64,000 bases of DNA from Lathyrus oleraceus (taxonomy: Eukaryota > Streptophyta > Magnoliopsida > Fabales > Fabaceae), in contig NC_066580.1 in NCBI RefSeq assembly GCF_024323335.1, positions 439,772,351-439,836,350 on the forward strand, read 5' to 3'. The notes below the pieces were generated by a model. That model worked only from the letters and a program-made list of their open reading frames with translations, had not been told where the DNA came from and searched no databases. A program made the translations under genes and the position numbers. The stretch's first letter is position 1. The number at the start of each line of letters is the position of its first letter. Shown one piece after another: positions 47,328-60,020 of this stretch.

Positions 47328-50300
47328 TGTCGCATTACGCGAAAAACCGGCGGGAAAAGAAAGAAACAACAGAGCCGCCACCGTGCGTTATTTATCCCAA
47401 AAGAGGGAAAGGAAACGCTCAGAGTAAACCTGGGAAAGAACATGGTCTCGCGACCAAAGAGAATGGGTACGGGATTCGGTTATGCGAAGGGAAGGTATTA
47501 GCACCCCTACGCATCCATAGTACTCTACGGGATCCACGCACAATAGGAAGGAAAATGGTTGCTAAACACTGCTCAAACACACACACACTGGCTGAAAGAG
47601 ACAAAAGAGACTGACTGAAACTGACTCGGCAGGATATCGTATCCTGGGCCTACTTAGTCTATCAGGCATAGACATCAGAGTCGAAGTAGTTCGGACTGGG
47701 GAGACGACACATGCTCGCTAGGATATCGCATCCTATGCATACGTATCTTCTCGGACGAGAGAAGAATCAGAGCATTCGTAGCTCGGCTGACACGCACACA
47801 AACAAACACAGGCAAAGGCAAACGTGGAGCCTGAATGCCAATCACTGGACTTACATCAGCATCCGAACCAGAAAACACACACAGGAAACCAACTGCCAAT
47901 CGCTGGACTTATGTCGGACTCCAACCAGAACACACACAAGGGTGGTTAAGACACAAAGGGTTGAAAAAGAAAAAGGGGCGCCCGGAGAGATCAGCTCAAT
48001 CTCCTGCCTACATACTTCATCTGGTGTGAAGATCAGGGCGATGTAGTTCCCCTACGCAGGGACAAGGATCTAGCCTAACCAGATAACAGAGGGAGACACA
48101 ACTCTAGGGAGACTACGACTCGAGCCTAGATGTTGTCATGCAAAGTCAACCCTAAGTTAAGGTTTCTAGCTAAATGGCATAAGGGCCAACCTATCCTAGA
48201 CATGACTTGCACAGGAAGCAAGCCACACCTAACCTAACTTGCACAGGAAGCAAGGAGGGTCTCGATTGCAACTAGGGCAAGAGAAAGGGGAGGTCTCAAT
48301 CGCAACGAGGGCGAGAGAAAAGAATTAGTGTTAGTTGTTAGTCAAACTCGGCAAGACATCGCATCTCGTGCCTACGTATCTCATCTGGACATGAGAATCA
48401 GAGTTGCCGTAGTTCGGCAGGTAGGGACAAAGGTCTCGATTGCAACTAGGGCAAGAGAAAGGGAAAGTCTCGATCGCAACGAGGGCGAGAGAAAGGATCG
48501 CAACGAGGGCGAAAGCAAGCAAGGATTAGCTGTTAGTCGTTAGTCAAACTCGGCAAGACATCGCATCTCGTGCCTACGTATCTCATCTGGACATGAGAAT
48601 CAGAGTTGCCGTAGTTCGGCTAAACAACTCTAAGCATGGCTCACACAGGGAGTAAGCCACACAGACTTGACTTGCACAGGAAGCAAGTCAAGCACAACCT
48701 ACCTTGCACAAGGGCAAGTCCAAACTACACCTAAAGAGGCAAAGCAAACAGGCAATCACAGGAAGCACACTCTATATGCATACAAGAGGCTCACACAAGG
48801 GTTAGGCACTAGGGCCAACTGGAATAGGGTAAGTGTGCTCTTAACCTTGCCATTGAGAGGCTAAGGTGAAGCAGATGAAAGGAGATGAGGGGTGTGCCTC
48901 ATTGCTTCTATCCCTGGCCTGGGAGAGCATTTGACAAGAATGTGTGGGTTCAGAAAGTGGGAACCCTTCTACACATTTAATACTGACTCAACTGTGCAAT
49001 TGCACAAGATCTTGGGTTTTTATCTGTAATGCATCAACACAGTGGTGTGAGCAAAACAGAAGACACACTGAATAGCAGGGGATAGGTTGCTTATCCCTTG
49101 GTTCTGCCAATTGCCTCTTCACTTAGGAGGTCTTTGACTCTGTACAAGGACAAGATTTAAACATACACAAACATTGCCTCTTAAGGAGGACTTCAGACAG
49201 TTTGCCCGGCCAAAATAACAAACCGGGTCTCCAGACTACATGAAGTAAAAGAGATTATACCTCAAGCAAATTGCTAAAAAGCAAAGCAAAGCAAGTTCAG
49301 AGAACTTAAGCAACTAAGGGTACCTGAAAAAGTCAAACCAATCAGTAAACAGTTCAACTAGTAAAAGGAATGGAATCCACAGACAAAACAGATGATCAAC
49401 TGTGCAAAGCAAGACTCAAACACATGAGTCAAGCCACCTACAAAACAAATGTTAGCTCATATGTAAGCAAATTCAATCACATTTGTATGATCTTTGAAGC
49501 ATTGATGCTTAACCTGAAACAATGAACTCAAACATAAGCCAGGAGACCCCTAGGACAAGCCTAGGGTCAAAAACAAATGAAAAAGTCAAAACAGCAAATG
49601 AAAGTCAACCAAAGTCAAGTTCAAACATTTAGGAAGCAATCACAATTGGTCTCACAATCATATCATGCACTATCATCATTTCATAAACCAAGGAAGTCAA
49701 AGTAAGGCAAATGAAAGCTCAAAGAAGTCAACAGAATGACTTGCATCAAAAGTCAACTCAAAAAATTTCAAAAAATCACCAAATAATTCAAGTTCAATCC
49801 TAACACCTAGCATGGTAAGCATGTCAAATTTCATGGCATTTGGATGAGAGGAAGGCAGTCAATGAAAATCATGAAGTCAAAGCAAATTTGAATATGCTCA
49901 ATGAAGTCAACAGAAAGACTTAGCTCAAAACCAAACATAATCAATTCCAAAAATTATCAAATAATTCAGGGTCAATCACAATCCATAACATGACATTCAT
50001 ACAAATTTTCAGCTCATTTGAATCATGGGAAGATGGTCAATTAAAATCAAGAAGTCAACACAATTTCAAGTAAGCACAAAGAAGGTCAACAATCATGGGT
50101 CAACTTCAAAAGATCACAATTAAATGAAAACAGATGAGAAATGAATGAGATCAACACCAATGCAAAGCTTGAGATGTCTAGTATGCACATATGAAACTTC
50201 ATGATCATACAATAAGATATGAGAATTTCCCAAATGATATGGCAAGGTATGTCACACAAAGTCAACATTTGACTAGGCAGGGAAGAAAAATCTCAAACAA

Positions 50301-53175
50301 ATGGAAAACAGCTCAAATAAATCCCAGAAAAAACACACATAAACTAGACATATGAGAGAAGGCTTATGCAAAAAATTGGATCATTTGGAGGTCAGGAAGT
50401 ATGTCATTAAAATTCATGAAAATGCACATCATTGGTGTGACACAAGTTGTCACACCCTACTTCAAAAAATCATATCACACAATCCACAAATGAGAAATCC
50501 ACAAACTTTATACCAAAATAAACATGAATGTGTGTAGAATGTCCACAAAAAATTTCAGATCAAAAGGATGCAACATGATCATTTCACAAAAGGATTGGCA
50601 ACATGTATCATTTTTGGTCACATAACTCAAACCCTAAGGCCATTTAAAAACCAATGATCCAAAAAAATATTAAAAATAATGATAAAAAACTAGACAATTT
50701 CATGATCATGATGCAAAAAATTTCAAGATTTTTGGATGTGAAATGAGTGAATTGTGAATTATTTAAGATGGTGAACAAATTGGAAGAACATGGACAAAAT
50801 CACATGAATGAGCAAAGTCAACCGCGTTGACCAGTGGCACGGTCGTAATTCTGGCCATCACTTATCTAAACGACAGCGCTTAGGGAGGCAGAACGAAATG
50901 TTCTGATTGGTGGCCTCCCAATGAAACAGTAACTCGGCCAATCAAGTTGAAATTCTGGAAAAAAGATGGCTTCTAGGGTTTCTAACAGCAACTCAATATT
51001 CACCTTCATGGTTCATTATCACCAAACACGAAATTCAACAGCATCACACAAAAAAAAGACATGGCATTGGTATAGTGAACTTTATGCAACATCGCACAAC
51101 AAAACAAGACAGTTCATGCAAATTCTGGGCAGAGCTAAGGTTTATCACAACAGTCATGAACTTCATCATCTTCAAATCAACTCGAAAATTTTTATGCCCA
51201 GAATCAAAAATTAAACATATCAATGGCATCAGCAAACATCAGGCAGCATAAATCCATCAAGCATTAGCATTAAATCGAGTTAACCAACCAGAAATCATGC
51301 AAAGCAAAAATGTTCAACAAGCTTTAAACTCAGATTTCTCCTAGCATGGTTAATCATTTCAAGAGATTCAACTTGCTTTAGACTCAGCACATCAAGAATT
51401 ACACAAAGCATAGCATGGTTTTGAAAAATGAAAGATCGAAAAACTGACCAAAGTGATGAGCAGTGAAGATTCAGCAGTCTTTTGCTTGTAACAGCTTGAG
51501 ACAGATGAAGATTATGCTTCCCTAAGTTGAATGGTGAAGGATCCTAGCTCATGGATGCTTGATATGAAGATACACGCATGCTGCCATGGAAGGATACTTG
51601 AGGAAAACAGTTGAATCAAATCCACTTCCAGCTGAGTTTTGATGCTTGTAATGAGCTCTAAATGAAGTCCAGGTGATGAAGGAAACAAAGGTACTTGTGG
51701 TTCTCTTGAAGTTTTTGACAGAATTTCTCAAAGTGTGAAAATGCAAGAATGAGAAAAGAGAGAATTCTGGTGTGTTTGGGCTGCAGCTAGGGTTGGAGAA
51801 TGGACAGAAAATCATTTATATATGACTGTTTAACAATTGGTAATGGAGTGCTTAAACAAGATTAGTTCATTTTAACCAAATTGCAAAATTGCTAAGTTGA
51901 AGAATATGGAAGTGGAGGTGTAATGATCTGCACGAAATGGGCTTGTAAACAGGCTGCAAATGACCCTTAATTTTGCTGTTTTAAGTCTGCCAATGAAGTG
52001 CTAAGTGTGTCTTACTTCAATGAAACAAAAATGCATTATTTGCCAATTGTGAACCAAAGGTGCATATGGAGGTGGTATGATGGGATGCTGCTCGAACTTG
52101 GGCTTGGAACATCTCGCAAATAACATATTAAACACATCCCAATTGGCCAATTGTGTCAAAAATGTTTAAATCAAAAAGTCAACTATTGGTCAAACTTGAT
52201 TTTTAAATGGAATAAGTCAAAAAATGCCATTTTGATTGGCAAGGTTTTGGTACATGATGTTTATATTTTTGGAAAGAGGAGGAAAAATGTGGTTTGTAGG
52301 AAAAAACCCCACCAAATTTGGCCTTATGGTTTGAGAGATATGGCCCTTTGAAGTTCACAAATTTTTGAAATTGAATTGATCATATCTTGACAACCATACA
52401 TGGGATTTGAGAGTTCTTGGACTTTTTGAAAATGGGAGAACAAGATCTTCAACTTTCATGTTGGGCAAAAATTCATTTGAAGCTTGTATCATGATGCAAG
52501 TTGAGGATCAAGAAGTTTCCATTTTTGGCAGTTGAAATTACAGGTCCACTTTCCATTTTGGGAAATTTTCTGATTGGCTTCAAATTCTTCAATGATGGTG
52601 ATTTCCATGACACATGAGGCCTATTAGGACATGAATAAGCTCTCTCAAACCAATTCCATCCATCAAAACCACAAAATCCACCACAGTTGACCAACTTTGA
52701 CTTTCTAGGGTTTTGGACTGTCTATGCACTGACTGATGAATTCCAAACCCTAATTCCTTGAGACCTTGACTTCAAATGATGTCCCAAGTTGTGTGGACTC
52801 TTGATTATTGACCATGGTGCCCAAATTCCACAAGAATGGCCACCATCCACTGCTTTGACTGACTGTTGACTGTCTAGGGTTTTTGCCTGACTGTGCATGC
52901 ACTGATGGCTTTTGAGCCTTCAACCCTTGACTTGAACACTTCAAATAGACCTCCAAGTCATGTGAACTTGTTGGGCAAACCCTAGGGCTTTTGCTCCTTG
53001 AGAAACACCTTTGCTTGATTGGTTGACTGATCTCCTGATCAGTTTGACCTAATTCTTGACTTGCTTGCTCTTGAGGCAACTGGGGACAATGCAATGCTAT
53101 GCAATGTATCATGATATGCTATGACCTAACATGATATGGTATGTACAATGATAGGTGCAAATTTGAGGTGCTACA
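47328..53175 (-). repeat. Ogre-type solo LTR (5848 bp) inserted in Athila gag
   Basis: The minus strand begins TGTAGCACCTCAAATTTGC at 53175 and ends TAATGCGACA at 47328. The flanks CACGG (47323-47327) and GCCGG (53176-53180) agree in three of five bases, fitting an aged target duplication, and gag coding resumes in frame across it. The LTR has four copies of the hairpin module (47631-47645, 47719-47735, 48353-48367 and 48555-48569), a primer-site-like TGGCGGCTCT on the minus strand (47371-47380) and a TATA-like TATATAAAT on the minus strand (about 51814-51822). No gene is seen in it. Confidence 0.87.
48338..48620. repeat. Direct repeat of about 80 bp, 202 bp apart, within the solo LTR
   Basis: Copies start TTAGTCAAACTCGGCAAGAC at 48338 and 48540 and contain the TACGTA module. 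Between and before them CTCGATTGCAACTAGGGC/CTCGATCGCAACGAGGGC words repeat (from about 48251). Confidence 0.85.
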
Positions 53176-53180
53176 GCCGG

Positions 53181-53965
53181 TCTAGAAGAATGGTTGATCA
53201 TCCATACCTTTTACAACGGTCTCTTGTACAACATAAGATTGACAATAGAAGTCGCCGCAGGTGGCGCACTAATGGATAAACCCTACAATAAGGCCTATCA
53301 ACTTATCGAAAGTATGGCCCATAATCATTACCAGTGGGGAAGCGAAAGAACCTCCGTAAAGAAACCTCCAACGAAAGGCGGTATGTACGAATTAAGTAAT
53401 CTTGACCATAACACCCACAGCCATCAAGGCTGCCGTAGCACCAAACTGCGAGTTATGCGGAGTTCCAGGACATGCTGCCCCTGAATGTCAACTCTTGAGG
53501 AACCTCGAAAAACCAGGTGAACTATGCTCAAGGAAACCCTTACTCAAACACCTATAACCCATGTTGGAAGAACCATCATAACGTTTCGTACAAAAATAAT
53601 AATGCATTGTATGCACCTAACCAAGCACCTGCTGTACCACCAGGATATCATAAAGCTGCCACAAATACTCAAAATGCTCCTAGGAAGTCAAACCTAGAAA
53701 TAATGATGGAAAACTTCATAGCTACCCAAGCCCAAACAAATAAGGATTTCCTAAATCAAAACATACACACTAGTGAGCAAATCAAGCAGTTAGCAAACAA
53801 GGTAGACGCGTTAGCCACCCATAACAAGATGTTGGAAACGCAAATCTCACAAGTGGCTCAACAAAACGCACCCACTGCTGCTCCTGCAGGCACATTTCCT
53901 GGAAAGCCGCAACCAAACCCGGAAGGTCATGCAAATGCTATTATACTACAAAGTGGACAAAACTA
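53181..53965 (+). pseudogene. gag: Athila Gag, part 2 with zinc knuckle (frameshifted)
   Basis: Continuation of the Athila Gag: EEWLIIHTFYNGLLYNIRLT and AYQLIESMAHNHYQWGSERT are the end of the capsid region. A frame change near 53405 brings the zinc knuckle CELCGVPGHAAPEC (C-x2-C-x4-H-x4-C, 53447-53488) into another frame. A second change near 53510 leads to an open stretch (53517-53963) rich in Asn, Gln and Pro, with a helical region (LEIMMENFIATQAQTNKDFL). A stop follows at 53963-53965. The zinc-binding residues are intact. Confidence 0.87.
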
Positions 53966-54703
53966 GACGGACCGACCGACCCTAGAATTCAAAACCCATC
54001 CATGCACCAAGACCCTGGTAAGGGAACTGAGAAGGAAGACGAACAAGAGAAAGATAAAAAAATAGGTCGTAGAGAAAGAAGAACTTTATGTGCCTCCACT
54101 ACCGTATAAACCCACTATCCCTTATCCTCAAAGACTCGTTAAATCTAAAAGTGTAGGGCAATTAAAAAAATTCGTAGAGCTTCTAAAACAATTGAATATC
54201 ATAATACCCTTTACAGAAGCCATCACTCAAATGCCCTCATATGCTAAGTTTCTCAAGGAAATCTTATATAACAAGAAGATGATAGAGGATAATGAAACTG
54301 TTACACTTACAGTATTAGCTTAATTCCCTTGTCCATATGCGAAAGGCTCAAAATGGGAGAACTAAGACCTACTAGGATGTCCGTACAACTTGCAGATCGC
54401 TCTGTTGAATTTCCCGTAGGTATGTTAGAAAACGTTCTGGTACGCATAGGACAATTCTATATTCCTACTGATTTTGTAATCATGACTATAAGAGAGGATT
54501 CTGACATCCCTATCATATTAGGAAGACCATTCCTAGCTATTTCCGAAGCCATTATAGATGTTAAGAAAGGAAAGCTAACCTTTGAAGTTGGTGAGGAAAA
54601 AGTCGAATTCATTTTGACGCAATTCTTAAAGGCACCAAAAGACGATACATGTTGTCTACTAGATGTCATCGACGAATGTATAAGAGAAATGGAGAATGAA
54701 TAA
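53966..54703 (+). pseudogene. pro: Athila protease region, active site deleted
   Basis: The gag-protease linker (YVPPLPYKPTIPYPQRLVKS) is followed by AITQMPSYAKFLKEILYNKK, a well-preserved Athila-type segment. Near 54312-54328 the sequence jumps to the second half of the protease (LSICERLKMGELRPTRMSVQ, then IPIILGRPFLAI). The stretch that should contain the catalytic aspartate is absent. A TAA at 54701-54703 separates it from the RT frame, and stops also lie near 54064 and 54320. It could not process a polyprotein. Confidence 0.83.
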
Positions 54704-56438
54704 ATGTCATACTCCGAAATACTGCAAATTCCAAGGCCTCCTACTTTTGAAGATGAAAATTGGAGTGAGGAATACCAAGATGACAGCCTAAGAGAATGCC
54801 TATCACTAACACTCAATCATATGCCTTGCCCAAAGAAACCAGCCCTAGAACTTAAGACGCTACCCAAAAATCTAAGATACGAATTCTTAGACACTGAAAT
54901 CGAGCGACCTGTAATAGTCAATGCAGACTTAGGGCAGATAGAAACTGAAATGCTTCTACACATTTTAAGAAAATATCCAACTGCTTTAGGCTACAATATT
55001 TCAAATCTAAAAGGAATAAGCCCTTCCATATGCATGCATCGCATAATGCTAGAGGAAAATAGTAAGACCTATAGAGAACATCAAAGAAGGATAAATCCCA
55101 TTCTGAGTGATGTAGTCAAGAAAGAAGTGCAAAAGCTGTTAGAAGCAGGTATTATCTACCCAATATCCGATAGTCAATGGGTCAGCCCAGTACATGTCGT
55201 GCCGAAGAAGAGAGGCGTCATAGTTGTTAATAAAGAAAAAGGTGAATCTATAACACAAAGAGTGGTGACTGGAAGTAGAATGTGCATTGATTATAGAAAA
55301 TTAAACAAAGCCACTCGAAAGGATCATTTTCCTTTACCGTTTATCGATCAAATGCTTGAATGATTGGCTAAGCATTCTCACTTCTGTTACTTAGACGGTT
55401 ATTTGGGATTTTTCCAAATTCCTATTCATCTTGACGACAAAGAAAAAACGACCTTCACATGTCCCTGTGGTACATTCACCTATCGAAGAATGTCGTTCAG
55501 TCTGTGTAACGCTCCCGCAACATTCCAAAGATGCATGATGTCAATTTTCACCGATTTTATAGATGACATCATGGAAGTCTTCATGGAAGATTTCTCTGTA
55601 TGCGGACAGAGCTTTGAAGGATGTTTATCGAATCTTGAAATGGTGCTTAAAAGATGCGTAAAAGTGAACCTCGTGCTAAACTGGGAAAAATGCCATTTCA
55701 TGGTCCGACAAGGGATCGTACTCGGACACATAGTATCCGATAAGGGGATTGAAGTCGACAAGGCTAAAATAGAAGTTATAGAAAACCTTCAACCTCCAAA
55801 AACCGTAAGAGAAATACAAAGCTTCTTAGGACACGCCGATTTCTACCGGCGATTCAATAAAGATTTCTCCAAAATCACAAAACCACTTACTGGATTATTG
55901 ATGAAAGATGTTGAATTCATCTTTGATGACAAATGGCTAGCGGCGTTTGAACAACTGAAAACATCTCTTATCACCGCACCTATCATGCAACCGCCCGATT
56001 GGAGATTACCTTTTGAAATCATGTGTGACGCTAGCGACTATGCTATAGGCGCAGTCTTAGGACAAAGAAGGGATAAGAAACTTCATGCAATATACTACGC
56101 TAGTAGAACCCTAGACCTTGCACAGATGAACTACTCCACCATAGAAAAGGAACTTTTAAATCATAGTGTTCACTCTAGATAAATTCCGTTCCTACCTAGT
56201 GGGAGAAAAAATAATTATCTATACCGACCATGTTGCAATTACGTACCTGTTAAATAAAAAGGACGCCAAACCAAGACTCATAAGGTGGATCTTACTACTA
56301 CAAGAGTTTGACCTAGAAATCAAGGATAATAGGGGCACTGAAAACATCGTGGCATACCACTTGTCAAGGATGGAAGGTATTGAACCTGAACGAGTGCCTA
56401 TAAACGACGATTTCCCTTATGAAAGGCTCATAGCGTAA
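54704..56438 (+). pseudogene. pol: Athila RT and RNase H (stop, frameshift, altered catalytic motif)
   Basis: The RT of an Athila element begins after an N-terminal linker. Blocks: GSRMCIDYRKLNKATRKDHF, DDKEKTTFTCPCGTFTYRRM and NAPATFQRCMMSIFTDFIDD. The catalytic box reads FMED (55580-55591) where FMDD or YMDD is the rule, so one of the two metal-binding aspartates is glutamate. A TGA at 55361-55363 cuts the frame after FIDQMLE. A frameshift near 56165 splits the RNase H, whose second half ([20 protein letters not shown]) is in another frame; its terminal VAYHLSR has tyrosine where aspartate is usual. The downstream linker ends near 56438. Confidence 0.9.
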
Positions 56439-57830
56439 CTGGAAAGCAATACAGCTAAATGTGCATTAACCCATAAGGATACCAAAACAAACGAGGTAGT
56501 GGAAGCAATTTACACTAAAACCACACTGCCATGATACGTTGACTTTGTCAACTACCTAGCAGCTGGGGTGCTTCCACCAGACTTGACTTACCAAGAAAAG
56601 AAAAAATTCTTCCACGATCTTAAACATTACTACTGGGATAAGCCTCTGCTTTTCAAGAGAGGCGCCAACGGTATTTTCCATCGATGTTTCCCTGAATATG
56701 AGGTAGAAAACATAATCTCCCACCATCATTCTTCTCCCTATGGAGGACATGCAAACACCTCGAAGACTTGCGCTAAGATCTTGCAAGCCGACCTTTTTTG
56801 GCCCACTCTGTGGAAAGATGTCCACATCGCGATCATCAATTGCGACCGGTGTCAACGCACTAGCAATATATCTAGACCCGACGAATTGTCACTTAAAGGA
56901 ATTTTGGAAGTAGAAGTCTTCGATGTTTGGGGAATCGATTTTATGGGACTATTCCCATCTTATTTTGGCAACAAGTATATCCTTGTTGCGATCGATTATG
57001 TATCAAAATAGATCGAGGTCATAGCCTCTCCAACGAATGACACAAGAGTGGTAATTAGACTCTTTAAGCGCATAATCTTCCCTAGATTCGGCGTGCCGAG
57101 ACTTTTCATCAGTGATGGTGGCTCCCATTTCATTTCAAATATTTTTGAAAAGCTATTACTGAAATATGAAGTCCGGCACCGCGTAACAACACCCTATCAC
57201 CCACAAACGAGTGGGCAAGTAGAGGTCTCGAACCAAGAAATCAAACAAATCTTAGAAAAGACGGTTGCCACCTCTAGGAAATATTGGTCCTCAAAACTAC
57301 ATGAAGCCATGTGGGCATATAGGACAACTTATAAAACCCCAATAGGAACCACACCTTTTAAACTAGTATATGGAAAATCATGTCATTTGTCTGTAGAATT
57401 AGAACATAAAGCATATTGGGCCATTAAGACCCTTAATCTCAATTCTACTGCCGCAGGCGAAAACATAATATTAGATATCCATGAACTAGAAGAACTTAGA
57501 CTAGATGCGTATGAGAATGCCCATATCTACAAGGAAAGAACTAAGAAATGGCACGACAATCGCATATCAAGGAAAGAGTTTAAGGAAGGCGACAAAGTAC
57601 TTCTGTTTAACTCCCGCCTTAGACTCTTTTTCGGAAAACTTCATTCTAGGTGGTCAGGTCCCTTCGAAATTACAAACGTCTTTCCAAATGGAGTGATAGA
57701 GATAAAGGGAAAAGCGAGCGAACCATTTACGGTAAACGGGCAGCATCTGAAATATTACCATAAAATTGATAACAGTGATTTCATCGCAAATCTAAAGCTT
57801 GCAGAGTCGCCGGCTCATTCACCAGAATAA
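56439..57830 (+). pseudogene. pol: Athila integrase (one stop in the catalytic core)
   Basis: The zinc-binding N-terminus has the histidines in [16 protein letters not shown] and the cysteines in CDRCQ. The catalytic core has D in GIDFMG, D in ISDGGSHF and E in GQVEVSN, with 35 residues between the second D and the E, so the DD35E triad is intact. Breaks: an in-frame stop near 56532 and TAG at 57009-57011, where a tryptophan is usual. The C-terminal part retains the RWSGPFEITNVFPNGVIEIK module. The stop is at 57828-57830. Confidence 0.92.
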
Positions 57831-57844
57831 CATCTATCTTATTT

Positions 57845-57862
57845 TTGTCGAGCTTACGACAA
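57845..57862 (+). other. Hairpin 14 bases after the integrase stop (TTGTCG/CGACAA)
   Basis: A six-base-pair stem with loop AGCTTA, followed by ATAAACAAAGTGCTTGGTAG. The 57863-58088 remainder before the next ORF is AT-rich and featureless. Confidence 0.6.
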
Positions 57863-58088
57863 TAAACAAAGTGCTTGGTAGGAGACAACCCACACTCTAT
57901 TTTTAACTCTTAATTCAATTATCTAAATTTCTGATTATTATTTTTGCTTATTTTTCAATTTTCTTTCTTTCTTATTTTTCATAAAGTCAATCGGTATCTT
58001 TCTTTATTATTAACCATTACTAACTTAATGTTGTTATCTATTTAAATTTATCTAGCTACTGACCATCACAATGTAACAAGTAGATTAC

Positions 58089-59282
58089 ATGTATATAGTC
58101 TTCAAAGGCATAAGTCAAAGGAGACGTTTTGAGGCTCTAGCTCAGAGAGAAATGGCACTAACCTTATACCCAGATGGACGTACTATGACCAAATTAGGTA
58201 TAAGAGACAGTGTTATGTTCCTAATTAACCAACTAGGTTGGGACACCTTTGCTATCAAAAGAAAATTTAGTTCCTACAGTAGGTTGACTTTAGAATTCCT
58301 AAGCTCCCTAGTTTACCTACCAAACCATGGTATGGGATTTAACAAATACCTCATCACCTTTAGGTTGTTCGATAATGAGTACCGCTACACCCATAGAGAA
58401 ATAGTTAAACTCTTATGATGTCCTAATGGTCCTGACACCTTTACCATTACCCAGGAAGACAAGTTTGTAGACCATGAATTAGATTACTTTTGGGGTAGCA
58501 TCACAGGAAACAACCATCCCGAGCCAGATCTTATGCATTCCGAGAACATCCATAACCCTGCCATTTGTTACTTTCATAAGATCCTAGCTCACACCTTATT
58601 TGGAAAGGAATAGAACATAACGTCCATGTCCAAAGACGAACTCTTTATAATGTATTGTGCATCACAGGCCCGACCTGTTAACGCCGCTACATTTATGATA
58701 GATAATTTGGACCATATAGCACAGGATAACCATGGACCAATCTTAGTGGGAGGCTTAGTGACCATGATAGTAAATGCCATCGGACTGAGACAACCACTTA
58801 TCAGGCTCAACCCTTTAGGTGGGATACGACCAATGAATATCGGATTCTGTTTCAATACTGGTATCATTAGGAACCTAGGTCCGAATGTGTTTGATTTTCT
58901 AATTAACCGCCAAGTAGTACATCTGTTTACCCTACCAAACCATAGGACGAGTGTACATGATAGGAACAATTGGCTCTATGATTTGGATGGACCACCAGAT
59001 GCACCACCTTATCCTCCAAAGACACCCCAAATCTACGACCACTATGATACTTTTCTCTCTAACACTGAATCGCACGTCCCAACTATACCTGTTGCACCTC
59101 CTACCGATCATGTTGTTGCCATTGAAGTTGTCCAAATAGACATCGCCAACCTGAGAGGTGAGCTGAGCACTTTGCACGTGGAATTCCACAGCATTATGGA
59201 TGTAGTGACTGAGAACCTAGATCACATTTACCATCACTTTTACTCATTCGCTCCTCCTACCAGCAGTCGTCGTAATGGCTAA
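58089..59282 (+). pseudogene. Athila-type 3' ORF, copy A (two in-frame stops)
   Basis: The protein family following pol in Athila elements (ATHILA ORF-1 type, function unknown). The frame of about 398 codons carries TGA at 58416-58418 and a TAG near 58611-58614 but continues in register. Visible blocks: LTLEFLSSLVYLPNHGMGFN, FRLFDNEYRYTHREIVKLL, DELFIMYCASQARPVNAATF and GPILVGGLVTMIVNAIGL. The C-terminus is proline-rich (DAPPYPPKTPQIYDHYDTF) and then helical (ANLRGELSTLHVEFHSIMDV), a probable coiled coil. Its start codon is not certain. No membrane segment or signal peptide is evident, so I do not call it an envelope protein. Copy B (60021-61189) is a diverged homologue. Confidence 0.8.
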
Positions 59283-60020
59283 TTGATTTGAATATTACCG
59301 ATTTACTGTCATTTCTTATATTTTATGTTTTGAATTTTATTGTTGTTTTTACACATTGGGATTTTTTTTATTTACTTCATTTCTTTTTATTCCAGTAGAC
59401 AAATTATATCATATTTTCCTATCTACCTCATTCTTTTATTGTTCAATTTTGTGTTTTAATGTCATTTTACCATATCTTGTTTCTTATCCCTACCTATATA
59501 TTATGTTAGTTTTCTCCTACCTAATTATACAACCACTATTTAATGTCGGTGAATCAAAATTCAAATGGAAAAATTATGGTCAAAACCATAAAAAGGTTCA
59601 CATATGGGAACACACAACACTGCATGTGGCGCCTATCACACACGGGATGTGGCGCCCATGTGAAGATTGTGGCGCCCGCCACAAGTCCCTAGTGGCGCCC
59701 GCCACACACATAAAAAGTGGCGCCAGCCACTACACTGACCTTCACATACATGATGTTATACTAATGTCACATGATTACTTTAATCGCCTTGTCCCTTGCA
59801 TGTTGGACACTCTATTAAAAACTCTTTAACCACTCTCACATCCTTTGACCACGGCATTTAAGACCATAAATAAAATTTATTTCATTTATCGATTCCCAAC
59901 CACAAACATCTATATATAAACCACCAACATAATCTCACAAAACCACACCTCTCATAAGCATGATTCTGCTCTATCTAGCTATATTCTCACTATATTACAC
60001 AAGAAGTGTGAAATTCAGTC
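59283..60020 (+). promoter_or_regulatory. LTR-like promoter segment between the two Athila 3' ORFs
   Basis: After an AT-rich stretch (59283-59560), GTGGCGCC occurs five times in 105 bp (59626, 59649, 59669, 59692 and 59717), several copies folding as GTGGC/GCCAC hairpins. TATATATAAA lies at 59911-59920, about 100 bp before the ATG of copy B. This is the same order as in the LTRs: GTGGCGCC cluster, then TATA box. It suggests an internal promoter derived from an LTR, by inference only. Confidence 0.55.

Noticed and set aside
58089..59282. Envelope-like protein
   Set aside because: The ORF lies where envelope genes lie in some elements, but no signal peptide or membrane segment is seen, and the blocks fit the Athila ORF family.
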